From Pseudomonadota bacterium (GTDB lineage Bacteria; Pseudomonadota; Alphaproteobacteria; Rs-D84): DNA of 8,638 nucleotides. The notes beneath the pieces are model-generated. The model was not told where the DNA came from. It saw nothing but the letters and a program-made list of their open reading frames with translations, and ran no database searches. The stretch's first letter is position 1; each line of letters opens with the position of its first letter. The position numbers and the translations under genes were made by a program. This document shows, piece by piece, positions 6,160 through 8,638 of this stretch. The stretch covers positions 1-8,638 of the forward strand of contig WQUT01000083.1 of the NCBI GenBank assembly GCA_009781955.1, written 5' to 3'.

Positions 6160-6219
6160 TGCGCCGAATTTTTAACCCTCGTGTATGTCCAATACACGTC
6201 GGGTCAAAAATCCGGCGCA
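6160..6219. repeat. Long imperfect hairpin between ftsK and ybeY-lnt (60 bp)
   Basis: Left arm 6160-6187 and right arm 6191-6219 pair over about 28 positions with a few mismatches and a one-base bulge: TGCGCCG...ATTTTT...ACCC...CGTGTAT against ATACACG...GGGT...AAAAAT...CGGCGCA, with a short turn at GTCC. It lies 20 bp after the ftsK stop. It may serve as a transcription end, but it lacks a T-tract after the stem and looks like another dispersed palindromic repeat, of a family different from the others in the window. Confidence 0.8.
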
Positions 6220-6232
6220 GTCGGCACAATAT

Positions 6233-6250
6233 ATCAAACTCTGGTTTGAT
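6233..6250. terminator. Small AT-rich hairpin ATCAAAC-TCTG-GTTTGAT
   Basis: Perfect 7-bp arms (6233-6239 and 6244-6250) around TCTG, followed by TTT and then CCCC. The stem is AT-rich, so as an intrinsic terminator after ftsK it would be weak. Its right arm overlaps the -35 of the candidate ybeY-lnt promoter, so it could equally be a dyad operator. The function is undecided. Confidence 0.35.
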
Positions 6251-6274
6251 TTTCCCCGGACGATGTTTTATCAT
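6246..6274 (+). promoter_or_regulatory. Candidate promoter for ybeY-lnt
   Basis: TTGATT (6246-6251), a 17-bp spacer and TATCAT (6269-6274). This gives four and five matches to the sigma70 hexamers at ideal spacing. A start near 6281 would leave a leader of about 17 nt, with the weak ribosome site AGAGA at 6286-6290 before the ATG at 6298. Confidence 0.45.
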
Positions 6275-6297
6275 AAATCACAAATAGAGATTTTCCT

Positions 6298-8496
6298 ATG
6301 CCAGTCAAAACCTTTGTTTCTGTGAACGATTCAAGATGGGACGAATACAAAATAGATTTCGCGCATCTTGTGAATGTCGCGATTGAAACGGCGATGGCGC
6401 AGGACAAGACCGAAAATGTCATAAAGAAATCAAACAGGGTTTTGTTTCCCTGGATGTCCGTCGTCGGCATGGGCCGGGCGTTCGGCGATATCACGCGCGA
6501 GATATCCATTGTTCTGACCAACGATGCGGAAATCAGAAAACTGAACAAAAAATACCGCAAGATGGACAAGCCTACGAATGTCCTTTCGTTTGAAACGGGC
6601 GACCCGGAGCTGCTGGGCGATATTTTTATTTCGTATGATACGGTGATGAAAGAGGTCGTAGGGGCAAATGATTATTTGCCCCTACAAAAGGATAAGTTTA
6701 CCGCGCATGCGGCGCATATGGTCGTGCACGGCGTTTTGCACCTTTTGGGATATGACCATCTAAAAGACAAGGATGCGGAGATTATGGAAGGCATGGAAAT
6801 GAAAATTATGAAAAAACTGGGATTTGAAAATCCGCATGAAGAGGCGAGAACCGAGAACCGAAAACCGAAAACCGAAAAAGCAAAATGGCTTTCGGCCGTT
6901 GGTTTTCGGTTTTCGCTCTTGTTTGCCGGCGCGCTGGCATCGCTTGGATTCGCGCCTTATTACATCGGCATTGCGACGGTTCTGGGATTTGCCGCGCTGT
7001 ATATCTTTTCAAACGACCGCGAAGGATTCTGGCGCGGATACGCGGCCGGATTCTGGTTCGGCGTGGGATACGGAACGTCCATGTTTTACTGGATGCTGAA
7101 TTCCATATTCGTTGACCCGGTTATCGCGGAGCAAATGCGGGTTTGGTTCATTCCGGGATTGTTGGGAATAGCCTTGGCCAGCGGCGTGATATTCGGGCTG
7201 CCGGTCGCGCTGACATCCTGGACGCGCATGCGTGGCGTCCGCCGCGTCGTTGCGTTCGCCGCGTTATGGACATTCGTTCTATGGCTGCGCGAATGGCTGC
7301 TGACCGGATTTCCTTGGAATCCGCTGGCGAACATTGCAATGCCCTATCCGTGGCTGTCCAATTCTATGTCCCTCTGGGGCGCTCTCGGCCTGACGTTCGT
7401 GTTGCTGGGACTTATCTTTGGCGTTGCGAACGCTTTTCTGGAATACAGGGCCGGGGCCAGGGATCACAGGAATTACTTATACCCGTTTTATATCTTTGTT
7501 CCCCTGCTGATCGCCGGCTTGGTTGCCGGCCGGCACAATATTGAAATCGCCGGCCATCGGCCGTCATTAAAAAATCCCGTGATAATCCGGCTGGTCCAGC
7601 CATCGCTGACGCAATCGGCAAAGATGAATATGCAAGAGGCAAACGATAATGTGGCGACGTTATTGCGGCTGTCGCAAACCGAAACGGAAACCGGCGCGGC
7701 GCCGGATATAGTGGTATGGCCCGAGACGGCGTATCCGTTTATAATCTCGGGCGATGAATTTCCGCCGGCAAAGGAGTTGGGACGGATGCAAACTTTAATA
7801 TCCGGCGCGGTGTCGGACAAAGACGGCAAACTCTTTAATTCTATGGTCACGGCCGCCGGGGCATCCGGAATAATCGGGAATCTTTACAGCAAATCGCATC
7901 TGGTCCCGTTCGGAGAATATAGGCCGTTTGGCGATATTATCCCGACGCCCGGGCAACTGGCGGCGGGCAGGGGCCCGGAAATAATAGATTCCGGAGTGGT
8001 CAACACGCACGAAGAAAAGGTAACCGTGACAGATGACGATGGAGAAATTATAAGCGAAACCGTAACCAATTACGAAAAAAACACATTCATCTTCGCGCCG
8101 GCGATATGCTATGAAATTATTTTCACCGATTCGCTGATTCCGCGCGATGCAGGCGCCGCGCCCCAGGCAATCGTGAACATAACGAACGACAATTGGTTCG
8201 GAAAGAGCATCGGCCCGTTCCAGCATCTGGACATGGCGCGGCGGTATGCGATTGAATCCGGACTGCCGATCGCGCGCGTGGGATATTCCGGAATATCCGC
8301 GTTCGTGGGCAGCGACGGCCGGGTGATTTCACAGCTGGATCTTGGGACGGCCGGCATTCTGGACGGAACGCTGTCCGGCGCGCATATGACGCCCTACCGC
8401 ACGCTTGGGCGCGATTGGACGATTGCGATTATTTTGGCATTTGCGGCAATAGTCGTCTTAGTCCCCACACGCGGACGGAACCGTAGGGGCAAATAA
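6298..8496 (+). CDS. ybeY-lnt: Fused endoribonuclease YbeY - apolipoprotein N-acyltransferase Lnt
   Basis: One 732-residue ORF. Residues 1-181 are YbeY, the metal-dependent RNase for 16S rRNA 3'-end maturation and ribosome quality control: IVLTNDAEIRKLNKKYRK, DKPTNVLSFET, LGDI and the complete zinc site HGVLHLLGYDH (144-154). Residues 202-732 are Lnt, which transfers a third acyl chain to the N-terminal Cys of lipoproteins at the inner membrane: several membrane helices (about 202-410), then a periplasmic nitrilase-like domain with the full triad Glu476 (VVWPE), Lys532 (LYSK) and Cys604 (ICYE), plus the VPFGEYRPF loop (Glu540), NITNDNWFG, and a final membrane helix near 704-724. Residues 182-201 are a linker encoded by a heptamer repeat. 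Residues 121-130 of YbeY come from a palindromic repeat, and the last residues plus the stop come from another. In many proteobacteria ybeY, corC and lnt are neighbours, so the fusion joins operon partners with corC absent. Both halves look functional. A frameshift or miscount in the repeat at the joint is the main alternative. Confidence 0.88.
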   Translation: MPVKTFVSVNDSRWDEYKIDFAHLVNVAIETAMAQDKTENVIKKSNRVLFPWMSVVGMGRAFGDITREISIVLTNDAEIRKLNKKYRKMDKPTNVLSFETGDPELLGDIFISYDTVMKEVVGANDYLPLQKDKFTAHAAHMVVHGVLHLLGYDHLKDKDAEIMEGMEMKIMKKLGFENPHEEARTENRKPKTEKAKWLSAVGFRFSLLFAGALASLGFAPYYIGIATVLGFAALYIFSNDREGFWRGYAAGFWFGVGYGTSMFYWMLNSIFVDPVIAEQMRVWFIPGLLGIALASGVIFGLPVALTSWTRMRGVRRVVAFAALWTFVLWLREWLLTGFPWNPLANIAMPYPWLSNSMSLWGALGLTFVLLGLIFGVANAFLEYRAGARDHRNYLYPFYIFVPLLIAGLVAGRHNIEIAGHRPSLKNPVIIRLVQPSLTQSAKMNMQEANDNVATLLRLSQTETETGAAPDIVVWPETAYPFIISGDEFPPAKELGRMQTLISGAVSDKDGKLFNSMVTAAGASGIIGNLYSKSHLVPFGEYRPFGDIIPTPGQLAAGRGPEIIDSGVVNTHEEKVTVTDDDGEIISETVTNYEKNTFIFAPAICYEIIFTDSLIPRDAGAAPQAIVNITNDNWFGKSIGPFQHLDMARRYAIESGLPIARVGYSGISAFVGSDGRVISQLDLGTAGILDGTLSGAHMTPYRTLGRDWTIAIILAFAAIVVLVPTRGRNRRGK
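6658..6685. repeat. GTAGGGGCAAAT palindrome, copy 2, in frame inside ybeY
   Basis: Perfect 12-bp arms GTAGGGGCAAAT (6658-6669) and ATTTGCCCCTAC (6674-6685) around the loop GATT. The arms are identical to those of the intergenic copy at 2605-2632. It is read as VGANDYLPLQ (residues 121-130) without a stop and without disturbing the frame. It falls in the variable loop between LGDI...TVMKE and the catalytic HAAHMVVHG helix. Confidence 0.92.
6846..6920. repeat. Heptamer tandem and inverted repeat at the YbeY/Lnt joint
   Basis: Five tandem heptamers at 6846-6880: GAGAACC twice, GAAAACC twice and a degenerate GAAAAAG. The complementary GGTTTTC occurs twice at 6901-6914. CGAAAACCGAAAACC (6859-6873) is perfectly complementary to 6901-6915, and an inner stem pairs CCGAAA..GC (6872-6881) with GCTTTCGG (6888-6895) around ATG. 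The stretch codes the linker ARTENRKPKTEKAKW and the first residues of Lnt (WLSAVGFRFSLL). It contains no in-frame stop. Confidence 0.85.
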
Positions 8497-8549
8497 TTAC
8501 CGGGCCCCGACAAAATCGCAGATTTTGGTGGGTGGTTCTTTGCCCCTAC
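8483..8549. repeat. GTAGGGGCAAAT palindrome, copy 3, extended form at the lnt 3' end
   Basis: Left arm GTAGGGGCAAAT (8483-8494) and right arm TTTGCCCCTAC (8539-8549), with an internal stem ACAAAATC-GCA-GATTTTGGT nearer the centre, giving a 67-bp hairpin. The lnt stop TAA (8494-8496) begins on the last base of the left arm. The TAG of the convergent minus-strand gene (8548-8546) lies inside the right arm. Its position between convergent genes suits a bidirectional terminator. Confidence 0.82.
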
Positions 8550-8638
8550 AATGCTGCGTTTTTGAACACAAATATGCGAATGGCAGAAGATAGATTTGTT
8601 TTGTCTTTTCGTGTTTCATCAATCTTTGCAATTAATTC
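8546..8638 (-). CDS. C-terminal end of a convergent gene, possibly ribbon-helix-helix type
   Basis: Reading the minus strand from the window edge gives 30 open codons ending at TAG (8548-8546): ELIAKIDETRKDKT, then NLSSAIRIFVFKNAAL. The N-terminal part is outside the window. The text looks like a real protein end: a charged helix, an N-cap Asn-Leu-Ser-Ser, then an amphipathic helix. The pattern TNLSSAIRIFV resembles the second helix region of ribbon-helix-helix DNA-binding proteins, but that is a by-eye impression on a short piece. The stop codon is part of the right arm of the palindrome at 8483-8549. The gene would converge on lnt. Confidence 0.45.
   Translation of the reverse strand, partial: ELIAKIDETRKDKTNLSSAIRIFVFKNAAL

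Noticed and set aside
5331..6197. 288-residue open frame on the minus strand opposite the ftsK motor region
   Set aside because: It lies antisense to conserved Walker B and gamma-domain coding sequence, has no start signals and shows no family motifs.
6885..7115. ATG at 6885 as an independent lnt start
   Set aside because: It is out of frame with Lnt; its product is Arg-rich and stops after 76 codons. The ATG lies in the loop of the inner stem of the heptamer repeat.
8574..8638. Plus-strand open frame starting at ATG 8574 and running off the window
   Set aside because: There is no ribosome site and the text (MRMAEDRFVLSFRV) is not recognised. The opposite strand over the same bases reads far more like a protein end.
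1..8638. CRISPR array
   Set aside because: The repeats are palindromic elements of different families at irregular distances; there is no regular repeat-spacer pattern and no cas gene.

Overview
The window looks like chromosomal DNA of a Gram-negative proteobacterium, most likely an uncultivated or host-associated member of the Alphaproteobacteria. Supporting this are an apolipoprotein N-acyltransferase, a lipobox lipoprotein, a Tat pore protein, a short FtsK with a compact charged linker, and a tiny lipoprotein whose tail resembles the alphaproteobacterial BamF (DUF3035) family. The lineage call is inference from protein style, not from a marker gene.

Layout, left to right on the + strand: the 3' part of thrS (1-1698, cut by the window edge); a 48-residue lipoprotein (1876-2022); a VirB2/TrbC-like two-helix protein with its own promoter (2224-2580); a membrane-anchored class I methyltransferase (2684-3244); tatA behind a clear sigma70-type promoter (3499-3744); ftsK (3924-6140); and one long ORF (6298-8496) that joins a complete YbeY endoribonuclease to a complete apolipoprotein N-acyltransferase (Lnt). 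At the right edge the C-terminal end of a convergent minus-strand gene can be read (8546-8638). The genes are mostly housekeeping: translation and ribosome maturation (thrS, ybeY), division and chromosome segregation (ftsK), and envelope biogenesis and export (lnt, tatA, lipoprotein). They do not form one obvious pathway.

The striking part is what lies between and inside the genes. Most intergenic gaps hold a palindromic element: 1699-1858, 2031-2152, 2605-2632, 3262-3407, 3752-3900, 6160-6219 and 8483-8549. Four of them (1699-1858, 2031-2152, 3262-3407, 3752-3900) share one design: terminal inverted repeats in which each end is itself a hairpin, with further inverted repeats nested inside. 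In two of these the two end hairpins differ in sequence but keep pairing, which points to selection on, or recognition of, the folded end. A separate GTAGGGGCAAAT palindrome occurs three times: once between genes, once in frame inside the YbeY domain, and once as a longer hairpin supplying the stop codons of lnt and of the convergent gene. A heptanucleotide inverted/tandem repeat encodes the linker exactly where YbeY passes into Lnt. The ybeY-lnt ORF therefore carries three repeats: in a surface loop, at the fusion joint and at its stop codon.

No tRNA, rRNA, CRISPR array, transposase gene or phage gene was seen.
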